Of a stretch of 64,000 nucleotides of DNA, positions 63,949 through 64,000 are shown one piece after another; the stretch's first letter is position 1, and each line of letters starts with the position of its first letter. This DNA is from Onishia taeanensis (GTDB taxonomy: Bacteria > Pseudomonadota > Gammaproteobacteria > Pseudomonadales > Halomonadaceae). The stretch lies in contig NZ_JABVXC010000005.1 in the NCBI RefSeq assembly GCF_013349955.1, positions 51,679 to 115,678 on the forward strand, in the 5' to 3' direction. A program made the translations under genes and the position numbers. The notes under the pieces are model-generated. The model had not been told where the DNA came from. It saw only the letters and a list, made by a program, of their open reading frames with translations, and did no database searches.

Positions 63949-64000
63949 TCAGTGGGCGATGCCGGGGATCTCCACCTGACGCGGGCAGGCCTGGCCGTCG
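63949..64000 (-). CDS. C-terminal end of an unidentified minus-strand gene (partial)
   Basis: An open minus-strand frame enters at the window edge and ends in a TGA at 63949-63951, giving 16 residues (ending CPRQVEIPGIAH). A stem-loop follows it. The gene is convergent to malG. The product cannot be identified from so short a piece; a maltose-utilisation gene is possible from context only. Confidence 0.4.
   Translation of the reverse strand, partial: DGQACPRQVEIPGIAH

Noticed and set aside
1..64000. CRISPR arrays, tRNA or rRNA genes, insertion sequences and prophage genes
   Set aside because: None seen: no spaced direct-repeat arrays, no tRNA-like cloverleaf with a T-loop, no transposase motifs, and the short tandem repeats are contiguous rather than spacer-separated.

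Overview
The window looks like a chromosomal segment of a high-GC, motile, halophilic gammaproteobacterium, most likely Halomonadaceae (Halomonas or a close relative). That placement is inferred from gene content and protein style, not from a search. The supporting signs are a Pseudomonas-type two-subunit arginine succinyltransferase (aruF/aruG), FabV enoyl-ACP reductase, a TRAP transporter, TgpA-type transglutaminase genes, malEFG, Cache-domain chemoreceptors and a sigma-28-like promoter. No rRNA, tRNA, insertion sequence, prophage or CRISPR array was seen.

Layout. 1-9.6 kb is signalling: two tandem chemoreceptors with almost identical signalling domains, a membrane GGDEF/EAL protein, a LysR regulator divergent from a DoxX gene, a DODA-type dioxygenase, a LysE exporter and a REC-EAL response regulator. 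9.6-19 kb holds aidB on the minus strand, then a compact plus-strand run (Nudix, MoxR ATPase, DUF58, TgpA, glutathione peroxidase), then fabV with a strong terminator. 19-25 kb holds a GlxA/ArgR-like AraC regulator, an aldo/keto reductase, a LysR, rluF with a long basic tail, and an isochorismatase overlapping an AraC regulator. 25-32 kb is a minus-strand iron-uptake operon (TonB receptor, binding protein, two permeases, ATPase, then a methyltransferase) with a Fur-like site and a divergent LysR gene.

34-40.6 kb is the arginine succinyltransferase operon (astC-aruF-aruG-astD-astB), closed by a terminator and lacking astE. Then come zapE, a PepSY/DUF2946 pair with a metal-binding look, and a GAF-PAS-GGDEF cyclase. 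45.9-52.9 kb is a six-gene minus-strand catabolic cluster: a LysR regulator, a YcsI/DUF1445 protein, a TRAP transporter (dctP, dctQ, dctM), a DUF2848 protein and an amidase-signature hydrolase. Its substrate is unknown and it is the best candidate here for an undescribed pathway. 52.9-64 kb holds qmcA-nfeD, a small lipoprotein, a DUF2252 kinase-like protein, cysK, rmuC, and malE-malF-malG behind a 0.5 kb leader.

Together the genes describe a motile heterotroph using amino acids (arginine), maltodextrins and a TRAP-imported acid or amide, with layered c-di-GMP control (one active-looking cyclase, two phosphodiesterase-type proteins) and Fur-type iron uptake. A recurring oddity is short tandem duplications (14-19 bp units) at gene ends, in coding tails and in leaders.
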